Shown in pieces: positions 18,171-24,999 of a stretch of 24,999 nt of DNA. Under the pieces are notes generated by a model that saw only the letters and a program-made list of their open reading frames with translations, did no database searches and was not told where the DNA came from. Source of the DNA: Thiobacillus denitrificans (lineage in GTDB: Bacteria > Pseudomonadota > Gammaproteobacteria > Burkholderiales > Thiobacillaceae); assembly GCA_002424845.1 (NCBI GenBank), contig DILD01000077.1, positions 1 through 24,999 of the forward strand. The letters run 5' to 3'. The position numbers and the translations under genes were made by a program. How positions within the stretch are numbered: position 1 is the first letter of the stretch; each line of letters starts with the position of its first letter.

Positions 18171-20055
18171 CGCCGCTCTCCGAATATTTCAACCGCATCT
18201 CTAGTTGCCGATTTTTATCAAACCCTGTAATCGAAAGGCACCCATCAGGATCAGTAATCTCAAAGACGATTTCATTACCCTGCGGAATAATTCCTCCAGC
18301 ACCTACAGCCGAAATAATGTGTGAAGACCCGGTCAGGTAAAAGTCAGCAGCATCCCATTGGTCAAAAGGCTTCCCCAGCTCAGTCGCATATGCAAATTCG
18401 AGCTTGCATGTCATCGGAAAAAGGCACTGATCAGCCAACGACGGATTGACACGCACCATAGCACCGTCATCAAGTGGCAGCAGATCAAGTTTTCGTGGTT
18501 TGGGGGGCGGGATCTCCAAAGTACCTTCATCCCCACCATCTGGCGCACCTTTCTTTTTTGGTTGCTTTGCCGTCTGCGCTTCCTTTTTTGCTGTCATGTC
18601 CGGGAAAAATGCGGCTAAAGCGAGTGTGTCTTTGGTCGCTGGTGGCACCAGCAACTCGAGCATGCGGCTAGCAGCATGCCTCACGAGACGTAAGGTAAGC
18701 GCTGCATTTCGGTAGTGCAATGCCAGCTTCGGCCTAGAGCCATTCCACTCCCGATGTGTTGGCTCTTCTGCTGCAGCCAGGAATCTTGAGAGGTTTTCAT
18801 CATCAACAAGAATAAGCGCTCGGGCCGGTGCAAGCCTTTTGGCACCTCGAAGTGACTTTTCCTTATCAATGGCCAAGTCCTGCCGAACGAATAACTCCTG
18901 CATTTCGCCTGATCCAGCTTCCTGTAGAAAAACCTTTAGCGCCCCCTTAATGCGACCACTGCTAATCGATGAAATCCATATAGGAAACTCAGCGGAGATG
19001 ATAGATCCGGTTTGGAACTTCTCACGCAGCACTTCGATATTGCTGCCCAGCAAATTTTCAGCTGTGAGCTTCGTTTCTTTACCCCAATCCTCATCAAACG
19101 CCGCCTCTGGTGCTTGCGGGCCCAAATGTTGGCTTGCGACTTCGTTGAGAAAAGTCCTGAATGGCGGTGTGAGCCTGAGCTCGTCTGGCAGTTGGCTTGC
19201 CAGCTCAGTAATTGTGGCGCTAGAAATTTCTTTATCATCCACGTAGACCGTTAGTCTTCCGCGAAGAACCGGAAGATAAAACTCGTTAATAACTGCCACG
19301 GTGATTGCGTCTGGCGTGATCGCCGGATCGGGCACCGGGATCAAGAATGTTGTGCCTGGGCGATCTCCCCGCTCGATTTTCAGCTCTTTTTCATATTGAT
19401 CGAGAACAGAGCTTTGCTCTACTGGCATGGCCAGCTCGCTGGGGTTACTTGTCGCACCCCACCTTGCTTCACGAGCATATCGATTATTGCCAACAACATA
19501 GTTACGCCTGAAGCGGCAGCCCCCGAACAGAAGGCGCTTTCCATCCGATGCACGGGTAGTTAATGCAGCGACAGTCCGGATATCGCTGGCAACGTACATC
19601 GTAAGTTTTCCCTGCCCCGCACCACCGTTAGCCTTAGAGGGCTTTGCGCCTTCACCCTCCCGGAACCAAAAAGCATTCCAGTTTTCCTCATCTCCATCTA
19701 TCGCGGAATCGTCATAGCAACCACACAATCCGATAGTTCCGAAGTCTTCGATTACAAGGACTTTCACTACCGCCGGCATGTCTGTGGCTTGCGGTACCCC
19801 AGCAAATGCCTGCTGATTACGGAACTCTTCGGTCAGAAGATCATTTAACAAGCAGGACGCACCTGTAACCAGCTCACGCCACTTGAAGTTGACACGAACA
19901 GCCGCATCATCAAGCCGGGCATCAAGTGGGTTTTGAATACATTCCCGCACCAAGATATCAACACTAGTTCGCTCTTCTTGCGCAAAGTTGTCCTCTGCTG
20001 TGCTGGTCCCAGAAGTGTCGTTAGGATTTAGTGTCCTGAATTGCCAGTGCGTCAT
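18145..20055 (-). CDS. GHKL (MutL/Hsp90-like) ATPase
   Basis: The 636-aa protein has the three ATP-binding boxes of the GHKL superfamily near its start: an N-box LVRECIQNPLDAR (Glu and Asn at residues 38 and 41), a G1-like box VIEDFGTIGL (residues ~101-110), and a G2 box NGGAGQGK (143-150). The rest is long and unfamiliar; a low-complexity basic linker (KKEAQTAKQPKKKGAPDGGDEG) separates the C-terminal ~130 residues. Family knowledge: GHKL ATPases of the MutL/MORC type clamp DNA or remodel partners and occur in restriction-like operons. Here the operon also encodes a methyltransferase and Vsr. The ATG at 20055 is preferred over the GTG at 20064 because GGTGGGG lies before it. It starts 37 bases after the 73-aa gene. 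Confidence 0.8.
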   Translation of the reverse strand: MTHWQFRTLNPNDTSGTSTAEDNFAQEERTSVDILVRECIQNPLDARLDDAAVRVNFKWRELVTGASCLLNDLLTEEFRNQQAFAGVPQATDMPAVVKVLVIEDFGTIGLCGCYDDSAIDGDEENWNAFWFREGEGAKPSKANGGAGQGKLTMYVASDIRTVAALTTRASDGKRLLFGGCRFRRNYVVGNNRYAREARWGATSNPSELAMPVEQSSVLDQYEKELKIERGDRPGTTFLIPVPDPAITPDAITVAVINEFYLPVLRGRLTVYVDDKEISSATITELASQLPDELRLTPPFRTFLNEVASQHLGPQAPEAAFDEDWGKETKLTAENLLGSNIEVLREKFQTGSIISAEFPIWISSISSGRIKGALKVFLQEAGSGEMQELFVRQDLAIDKEKSLRGAKRLAPARALILVDDENLSRFLAAAEEPTHREWNGSRPKLALHYRNAALTLRLVRHAASRMLELLVPPATKDTLALAAFFPDMTAKKEAQTAKQPKKKGAPDGGDEGTLEIPPPKPRKLDLLPLDDGAMVRVNPSLADQCLFPMTCKLEFAYATELGKPFDQWDAADFYLTGSSHIISAVGAGGIIPQGNEIVFEITDPDGCLSITGFDKNRQLEMRLKYSESGDANNIQDI

Positions 20056-20092
20056 TTTCCCCACCCGTTCTAGTTATGGTCAGAGCGCCTAG

Positions 20093-20314
20093 TTACAAAG
20101 AGAACAAGGTATCGTCGTTTTGATCCTCGCCTCGAAACCGAAGCTTGAGATCTTCCAGCTCCCGCTGGAGTGCACGAAGGATTTTGCGCGCATCCTCTTC
20201 TGTGTACTCATAGGATGCTCGATTAGACAGATTACCGATCAGCCTGAGATCCTTGATCGTCCTGTTCACTCTATTGTTCGCAAGCTCTATAAATTTTGCC
20301 CTTTTGTCCCTCAC
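20093..20314 (-). CDS. Small helical protein ahead of the GHKL ATPase (73 aa)
   Basis: The product (MRDKRAKFIELANNRVNRTIKDLRLIGNLSNRASYEYTEEDARKILRALQRELEDLKLRF) is charged and predicted helical, with a likely coiled-coil half (ARKILRALQRELEDLKLRF). I know no function. It starts with GTG at 20314, with AGGAG seven bases upstream, and is the first gene behind the internal promoter at 20343-20371. A small adaptor for the ATPase is a plausible guess. Confidence 0.65.
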   Translation of the reverse strand: MRDKRAKFIELANNRVNRTIKDLRLIGNLSNRASYEYTEEDARKILRALQRELEDLKLRFRGEDQNDDTLFSL

Positions 20315-20342
20315 AGATCACTCCTGCAACATACATTTGCAA

Positions 20343-20371
20343 AATATATGTGAAATATATATCCATTACAA
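20343..20371 (-). promoter_or_regulatory. Probable internal promoter driving the GHKL genes, with overlapping palindrome
   Basis: On the minus strand TTGTAA (20371-20366) and TATATT (20348-20343) are 17 bases apart, just after the methyltransferase stop and about 30 bases before the 73-aa gene. ATATAT-GTGAA-ATATAT (plus strand 20344-20360) is a perfect inverted repeat that covers the -10 box and could be an operator. Confidence 0.5.
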
Positions 20372-20392
20372 GGCCAAAGAAAATGCGCGGGC

Positions 20393-21925
20393 CTATCGGC
20401 CAGCAAGAATCAACTCACAAACACGCGCTATCTGGTTCGCCAAAAGTGAAGGAACAGCATTCCCCACTTGGTGGTACTGCTGTGTCCTGTTGCCCTGGAA
20501 GAAATAGTTGTCAGGAAATGTCTGTAACCTTGCCGCTTCGCGCACTGTCAGACTGCGGCATTGCAGAGGATCAGGGTGGATAAAGTAGTGTCCATCCTTG
20601 GAGATGTGGCTTGTCACGGTGGTGCCCGGCACTTCGTAGCGCTGTACCCTGAATCGATCCGCGAACTTGCCCGTTTTCCAGTTCGCGTGATCAGGCGCTA
20701 ACCCCTTGAGCGCAAACTCTTGATGCCCCTTGGGCGAATGCCCGTATTGCCTTGCAAAAACGGAGGCGTACAGATAGCGCCCCAAGTCACTCGGCATGTG
20801 CGATCGTGTTTCATGGTTCAACCAAACTTGGAGATTGCTGTCATGCACCCATTTTTGAAAACTCGTAGAACTATTTGCATCCCCTCGCTTGGAGAAACGT
20901 AACGCTCCTGTTTCCAGATTACCCGGAAGGGACATAGCGGCACTCGTCAGCCCTTCTGCCAACTCAGTTTCGCCCAGACGTACCGCATCTTCAGCAAGAT
21001 CACGACCCAATCGGGAAACAACATCGCGCCAGTTTTCCGGACTGTCATCCCGTCCCAATTTGCTGCGTAACCGGGGAAGGCCTTTCAAAGCCCCTCTGAC
21101 AGCAATCTGTTGCACTTCGCCAAGAAGGTGCTCGCCGCCGTATTTCATGTCTTCACGAACACCCAGGAGGATCACCCGATGCCGGGCTTGCGGGACACCA
21201 TAACGTTCGGCGTGAATGATGAAATTCTTAGCGTCAACACTCTCCGGGTCCATCTCAGGCTCAAAGCTGGTCGGCATCACTAACGAGTGAAGGGTGTAGC
21301 GAATGCCTTTTCCTTTGCCCAGAGCAGTACCGGGATCGGTCAGATCGCGAAGAATGTCATGAAACACACGGCGGCCACCAACGGTCGATGAAAGGATCCC
21401 TTTCACGTTTTCCATCACAAAAACAGCCGGTCTGGCTTTGTGAAGAATGCGAAGATATTCACGGTACAGAAAATGCCTGTGGTCCTTTTCTGCAACGTAA
21501 TCGACTTTCCCCATATTGCGGGCACGCCCAACGAGTGAGTAGGCCTGACATGGCGGACCCCCAATCAGTACTGTCTCGTCTTCTTTCAGTTTGTGGCTCG
21601 CAATGAGTGCGTCCAGCAGAACATTGTGTTCCAGTTTCCCAAGGGTCAACTGTCTGGCCTCACTTGTTGCTACCGCCCAGGCAGCAGGAAACAGATCTCG
21701 CGGATGTGGTGCACGGTCAGAATTACAGAAATCGTAATAAGCGCGTAGCGCTTTGGGGTCACCTTGCACATGCCTGAAAAAACTTCGCAAGGTCAACGTC
21801 TGGTGCGCACTGGCTTCCATTTCAGCCGACACCGCAATATTGAAAGTCCTGCCCTCATTCAGAGCAGCAAAACCCTCCCCAAGTCCGCCCGGCCCGGCGA
21901 ACAGATCAATTATTTTGTAAGTCAT
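20393..21925 (-). CDS. dcm: DNA (cytosine-5) methyltransferase
   Basis: All key C5-methyltransferase motifs are present in order: motif I DLFAGPGGLGEGF (7-19, S-adenosylmethionine binding), motif IV GGPPCQAYS with catalytic Cys126, motif VI MENVKG (171-176), motif VIII QARHR (246-250), and motif X QVGNAVP (486-492). The long stretch between motifs VIII and X (~250-455) is the target-recognition region; its target sequence cannot be read from here. At 510 aa it is longer than the ~330-420 usual for the family, with extra residues between motifs I and IV. It lies 12 bases after vsr. Likely roles: marks host DNA against the linked nuclease system; the 5mC it makes creates the T:G mismatches repaired by Vsr. 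Dcm is used in the family sense; orthology to E. coli Dcm is not claimed. Confidence 0.93.
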   Translation of the reverse strand: MTYKIIDLFAGPGGLGEGFAALNEGRTFNIAVSAEMEASAHQTLTLRSFFRHVQGDPKALRAYYDFCNSDRAPHPRDLFPAAWAVATSEARQLTLGKLEHNVLLDALIASHKLKEDETVLIGGPPCQAYSLVGRARNMGKVDYVAEKDHRHFLYREYLRILHKARPAVFVMENVKGILSSTVGGRRVFHDILRDLTDPGTALGKGKGIRYTLHSLVMPTSFEPEMDPESVDAKNFIIHAERYGVPQARHRVILLGVREDMKYGGEHLLGEVQQIAVRGALKGLPRLRSKLGRDDSPENWRDVVSRLGRDLAEDAVRLGETELAEGLTSAAMSLPGNLETGALRFSKRGDANSSTSFQKWVHDSNLQVWLNHETRSHMPSDLGRYLYASVFARQYGHSPKGHQEFALKGLAPDHANWKTGKFADRFRVQRYEVPGTTVTSHISKDGHYFIHPDPLQCRSLTVREAARLQTFPDNYFFQGNRTQQYHQVGNAVPSLLANQIARVCELILAGR

Positions 21926-21937
21926 ATTCAGATGCTG

Positions 21938-22432
21938 CTATTGCCCGCTGGTGGCAATGACATTAATAAGATCGGAACCCGCGATTTCGAGAGTTGGCGG
22001 CTCATCATGATCACGAATCCAGGTCGCCAGTCCGTCAATCAGACAGGCTAGATTTTCTCTAGCAAGCTTTCCACGTGTAGCGCATTCCCAGACAATTGCC
22101 GTGCGCCATCCAGCTGCGGCTAACTGGTTCTTCACCACCTCATCACGAGAACGATTAGCAGCCAGCTTGCTCTCCCAGAAAGCAGAATTGCTTGCCGGTA
22201 ACTTGGACAACGTACAACCATGCCTGTGCCAAAAGCAGCCATGGATAAATATGACCACATGCCACTTTGGCATGACGATGTCGGGCTTGCCGGGCAGGCC
22301 TTTCGGGTGCAGCGAATAGCGAAAGCCCCGGGCGTGCAGGCCTTTTCTGATGATTATCTCTGGGCGGGTGTTCTTTGCCCGGATGCCTGCCATCATGCGG
22401 CTTCGTGTCGCCGCATCAACCACATCAGCCAT
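21938..22432 (-). CDS. vsr: Very-short-patch repair endonuclease Vsr
   Basis: The 164-aa protein contains MMAGIRAKNTRPE at its start, GKPDIV with catalytic Asp51, and IFIHGCFWHRHGC with Cys66, His69, His71 and Cys73; Cys117 lies in WECATR. These match the catalytic Asp and zinc ligands of E. coli Vsr nearly residue for residue. The enzyme nicks next to the T of T:G mismatches left by deamination of 5-methylcytosine, and goes with the methyltransferase gene 12 bases downstream. ATG 22432 is chosen because homology begins there; an in-frame start at 22516 would add 28 unlike residues inside the upstream gene. Its ATG overlaps the upstream stop as ATGGCTGA. In some defence loci Vsr-like proteins act as the restriction nuclease, a possible alternative here. 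Confidence 0.93.
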   Translation of the reverse strand: MADVVDAATRSRMMAGIRAKNTRPEIIIRKGLHARGFRYSLHPKGLPGKPDIVMPKWHVVIFIHGCFWHRHGCTLSKLPASNSAFWESKLAANRSRDEVVKNQLAAAGWRTAIVWECATRGKLARENLACLIDGLATWIRDHDEPPTLEIAGSDLINVIATSGQ

Positions 22433-22724
22433 ACATGGTTTTGAATGCCCGGCGCTCGGCGCGAGTGTGGAACGTTCTGCTAACCACTTCAAATGCCAAT
22501 TCATGAAGCACGTCACCGTGCCTTACAAAAAGAGCATGGAGAATTGTCGAAATTTCAGCCGCTTCTTCATTTGTGAAGAGACGCGAGTCATCTGAAATCT
22601 TGAAAAGCTCTCGCGGGTCATTATCAAGACAGAAAAGCAATCCCCGCTTATGCAGTGCCGAAAACCAAGCAAACACCTCTTCCCTGGAATCGCCTCTAAT
22701 GCGGGGGATACGGGACTTAGCCAT
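22425..22724 (-). CDS. Unknown 99-aa first protein of the vsr-dcm operon
   Basis: The sequence (MAKSRIPRIRGDSREEVFAWFSALHKRGLLFCLDNDPRELFKISDDSRLFTNEEAAEISTILHALFVRHGDVLHELAFEVVSRTFHTRAERRAFKTMYG) matches no family I know. It looks mainly helical, with a basic N-terminus. A near-perfect ribosome-binding site, AAGGAGG, lies 7 bases before the ATG. The last 8 bases overlap the vsr start, so the two are translationally coupled. It lacks an obvious helix-turn-helix, so calling it a controller protein would be unsupported. Confidence 0.7.
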   Translation of the reverse strand: MAKSRIPRIRGDSREEVFAWFSALHKRGLLFCLDNDPRELFKISDDSRLFTNEEAAEISTILHALFVRHGDVLHELAFEVVSRTFHTRAERRAFKTMYG

Positions 22725-23150
22725 GTTTGGTCCTCCTTAAAATGACTTGAGTGTCATGATTTGCCAACTTACCAGGTCAAAGCTCAGCTGGCAATCGCTT
22801 TGTAGCCGTCGCCTCCCACGGCCACCCTGTCGGGAGCAAGAGACTGTGTCGTCGCGAACAGCCCATGGGTCGTTCGGCCTGGCGATCTTGTGACGTAAAC
22901 TCCATTCGATTCGACCCGCAGACATCTCCATGACCGCCCCCCTCAACGCCGCATCGCCCTTCTCCCTTTCGCACGGCAGTGTGGAAGTTTTTCGCCGGCA
23001 GCATCAAGCTTGGCTGCTGGTTTAACAGTCCGGCGTGCCTGTCCAGACAACCCGGACGCCATAACCGATTGATCCACAAAGAATAATTTGCAAGTGTTTG
23101 ATTAATGTGTTTTTATAATCACTAATTTGACAGATTAGGCGCTCCAGTAA
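22725..23150. promoter_or_regulatory. 426-bp divergent intergenic region between defence operon and DUF4143 ATPase
   Basis: No gene is supported here. The left edge holds the ribosome-binding site of the 99-aa gene and an imperfect palindrome, ATGAC-N6-GTCAT, at 22742-22757, close enough to be an operator of the vsr-dcm operon. No strong -35/-10 pair is visible for that operon. The right edge (23080-23140) is AT-rich and holds the probable promoter of the ATPase gene. A short frame at 22930-23025 lacks a ribosome-binding site. Confidence 0.5.
23099..23121 (+). promoter_or_regulatory. Probable -10 region of the DUF4143 ATPase gene inside a palindrome
   Basis: A perfect TATAAT lies at 23114-23119, 31 bases before the ATG. 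It is embedded in TGATTA (23099-23104) and TAATCA (23116-23121), an inverted repeat with an 11-base gap. No good -35 is found at 16-18 bases, so an activator or a repressor site is possible. Confidence 0.4.
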
Positions 23151-24647
23151 ATGGCTATCCGCAAACCCTTTGAAATCCCCCTGCGCGAAGTGCAAAAGCG
23201 CATGGCGCTGGAAAACCCGTGGTGGGTGGCGGGGGCGGGGATCGACGCCGAGCGGCGGGAGTGGCCGCAACGCGCCTATTTCGGGCCGTTTATGCGGCTG
23301 GTGCGGGAGGTGGCGGTTCACCGCGCGGTGGTGCTGATCGGGCCGCGCCGGGTGGGCAAGACGGTGATGCTGGCGCAGGCGGTGCAAGCCTTGCTGGACG
23401 AGGGTGTGGCAGGTGACGGGGGCGTAGCGGGGATCGACATCCTGCAGCTGTCGCTGGATACCCCGCTGTATTCCGGGCGCTCGCTGGAAAGCCTGGTGCG
23501 CACGTTTATCGACCTGCACCGGCACGATCCTGCGCGCCGGTTGTGGGTGTTTTTCGACGAAATCCAGTATGTGAAGGACTGGGAAGTCCACCTGAAATCG
23601 CTGGTGGACACGTTTCGCCAGATTCGTTTTGTGGCGAGCGGCTCGGCGGCAGCGGCATTGCGGATGAAAAGCCGTGAATCGGGCGCGGGCAGGTTTACCG
23701 ATTTCATGCTGCCGCCGCTGACGTTTGCCGAATACCTGCAATTCGCCGGGCGCGAGGATGCGCTGATTATCGAATCGCCGGGCGACGGCGCATTGCCCCA
23801 GTATCGCGCCACGTCGATCGAGGAGCTGAACCGGGAGTTCATCCATTATCTGAACTTCGGCGGCTTTCCCGAAGCGGTGATGAATCCGGCGGTGCGCGCG
23901 AATCCGTCGCGTTTTCTGCGCGAAGACATTGTTGAAAAAGTACTGCTGAAGGACTTGCCCAGCCTGTACGGCATCAGCGATACGCAGGAACTGAACCGTT
24001 TTTTCAACGTGCTGGCCTACAACACGGGCGACGAGGTCAGCCCGGAAAATCTGTCGCGGGATACGGGCATTGGCCGCGCCCGGCTGATGGATTATCTGGA
24101 ATATCTGGAAGCGTCTTTTCTCATCAAACGCATGCACCGGCTGGATGAAAATGCCCGGCGGATGAAGCGCGCCCGCACCTTCAAGGTGTACCTCACCAAC
24201 CCTTCGATACGCGCCGCGCTGTTTGGGTATGTCGATGCGCACGACGCGGCCGATGTGGCGACCTCGCGCAATGTGATCGGATCGCTGGCGGAAACGGCGG
24301 TGTTCAGCCAGTGGCTGCACAGCACCCGCACCATCGAGTCGCTGCACTACGCCCGCTGGAAGCAGGGACGCAGCGATCTGGAAGTCGATCTGGTGTCGCT
24401 CGACCCGCGCACGCAGAAGCCGCGCTTCGCGGTGGAAATCAAATGGAGCGACGCCTGCTTCAGCGACTGGAGCCTGCTGCGTGGCATCCGCGCGCTGGCA
24501 ACCGAACACGCGCTGGCTCGCCCGCCAGTTGTGACCACGCTGACCGCTTCAGGCATGGGTGAAGAAAACGGTGTCCGCATCGAATTCATTCCAACCAGCC
24601 TGCACTGCTACACCATTGCGCGCAACGTGCTGCGCATGGAAGTTTGA
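23151..24647 (+). CDS. AAA ATPase with C-terminal DUF4143 domain
   Basis: The 498-aa protein has a Walker A motif GPRRVGKT (64-71), a Walker B LWVFFDEIQ (131-139), and FVASGSAAAALRM and LPPLTFAEYL as sensor regions, the pattern of the 'archaeal-ATPase-like' AAA proteins that carry DUF4143. The C-terminal part includes GSLAETAVFSQWL, then SDLEVDLVS and RFAVEIKWSD, which place E, E-x-D and E-x-K residues as in a PD-(D/E)XK-like fold. In the family the function is unknown; links to toxin-like and mobile regions have been noted. The ATG at 23151 has no strong ribosome-binding site. Only 11 bases separate it from addA, so addA is likely read from the promoter of this gene. Base composition is GC-rich like the flanks, unlike the defence operon to the left. 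Confidence 0.85.
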   Translation: MAIRKPFEIPLREVQKRMALENPWWVAGAGIDAERREWPQRAYFGPFMRLVREVAVHRAVVLIGPRRVGKTVMLAQAVQALLDEGVAGDGGVAGIDILQLSLDTPLYSGRSLESLVRTFIDLHRHDPARRLWVFFDEIQYVKDWEVHLKSLVDTFRQIRFVASGSAAAALRMKSRESGAGRFTDFMLPPLTFAEYLQFAGREDALIIESPGDGALPQYRATSIEELNREFIHYLNFGGFPEAVMNPAVRANPSRFLREDIVEKVLLKDLPSLYGISDTQELNRFFNVLAYNTGDEVSPENLSRDTGIGRARLMDYLEYLEASFLIKRMHRLDENARRMKRARTFKVYLTNPSIRAALFGYVDAHDAADVATSRNVIGSLAETAVFSQWLHSTRTIESLHYARWKQGRSDLEVDLVSLDPRTQKPRFAVEIKWSDACFSDWSLLRGIRALATEHALARPPVVTTLTASGMGEENGVRIEFIPTSLHCYTIARNVLRMEV

Positions 24648-24658
24648 GCCGCGAAACC

Positions 24659-24999
24659 ATGCGCCTCCCTCTCGACACCGCCACCGCCCTTTCCCCCGCC
24701 CGCTCGGCGGTGGTGGAGGCCTGCGCCGGCAGCGGCAAGACCTGGCTGCTAGTGTCGCGCATGCTGCGCCTACTGCTGGCGGGGGCGGCGCCTTCGGAGT
24801 TGCTCGCCATCACCTTTACGCGCAAAGCCGCGCAGGAGATGACCGACCGGCTGCACGAATGGCTGCGCACGCTGGCGCTGGCAGACGACGCGACGGTGCG
24901 CGCATTCCTGCGCGCACGCGAGATCCCGGATCACGAGATCGATGCCCTGCTGCCGCGCGCGCGCGGGCTGCTGGAAACCGTGCTGACCGCACAGCCGGG
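24659..24999 (+). CDS. addA: AddA/UvrD-like helicase-nuclease, N-terminal part (3' end outside window)
   Basis: The first 113 residues are visible. The P-loop AGSGKT (residues 23-28) follows ARSAVVEAC, and ITFTRKAAQEM (51-61) is helicase motif Ia of the UvrD/RecB superfamily I. In the AddAB group this subunit is the 3'-5' helicase plus one nuclease domain and pairs with AddB. The matching AddB-like gene ends at 1111, so a normally adjacent pair is separated by the islands of this window. The start ATG at 24659 fits the start of homology; the same start, degraded, appears at 15661. Confidence 0.88.
   Translation, partial: MRLPLDTATALSPARSAVVEACAGSGKTWLLVSRMLRLLLAGAAPSELLAITFTRKAAQEMTDRLHEWLRTLALADDATVRAFLRAREIPDHEIDALLPRARGLLETVLTAQP

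Noticed and set aside
22930..23025. 31-codon plus-strand frame in the divergent gap
   Set aside because: No ribosome-binding site, no recognisable content and no operon context. It may be a fragment of a lost gene but cannot be supported.
22777..23079. 100-codon minus-strand frame in the same gap
   Set aside because: Composition is Gly/Arg/Cys-rich without domain features, and it has no clear ribosome-binding site; treated as chance.
23022..24509. Long open frame (495 codons) antisense to the DUF4143 ATPase
   Set aside because: The plus strand has Walker motifs and the right length; the minus product is low-complexity and Arg/His-rich, typical of a GC shadow.

Overview
The window is GC-rich, densely coded proteobacterial DNA. 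Its style (stop/start overlaps, an AddB-like nuclease next to a UvrD-like helicase, hybrid kinases with EAL output, ferredoxin-reductase fusions) suggests a betaproteobacterium, perhaps of the Rhodocyclales. That placement is inference from gene content only.

The frame of the window is a split recombination-repair locus. The 3' end of an AddB-like PD-(D/E)XK nuclease gene lies at 1-1111, and the 5' end of the AddA/UvrD-like helicase gene that normally follows it lies at 24659-24999. About 23.5 kb of accessory DNA sits between them, in two islands. The islands are separated by a small broken gene (15661-15976) that is a chimera: its first part matches the start of the addA gene at 24659 and its second part matches the end of the addB gene at 809-1111. 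The order addB - island 1 - (addA'-'addB) - island 2 - addA is what remains if two tandem copies of an addB-island-addA unit lost the material between the middle addA start and the middle addB end.

Island 1 (1205-15664) is a signalling island with the same high GC as the flanks. A leftward group encodes an unusual receiver protein, a small GTPase, an ABC-ATPase fused to a dual-specificity protein phosphatase, and a Roadblock/LC7 protein, closed by a clear terminator. A second leftward group follows: another Roadblock protein, a 41-codon ORF, a YkgJ-like cysteine-cluster protein and a 2Fe-2S/flavin reductase/truncated-haemoglobin fusion. Divergently, a MerR-like HTH-receiver protein and two giant hybrid histidine kinases run rightward; the second ends in an apparently active EAL (c-di-GMP phosphodiesterase) domain. 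The GTPase plus Roadblock plus kinase set resembles in outline the actinobacterial 'conservon' modules, with a phosphatase, a haem protein and c-di-GMP output added.

Island 2 (about 15977-23150) starts with a MazEF toxin-antitoxin pair beside the chimeric scar. A leftward, visibly lower-GC defence-like operon follows: a 99-aa protein, a Vsr nicking endonuclease, a C5-cytosine methyltransferase, and then, behind its own probable promoter, a 73-aa protein, a GHKL (MutL/Hsp90-like) ATPase and two proteins of unknown biochemical role. This resembles restriction-type systems built around MutL/MORC-like ATPases, but no helicase and no classical restriction nuclease is visible. Finally a rightward AAA ATPase of the DUF4143 type (23151-24647) sits immediately upstream of addA and probably shares its transcript.
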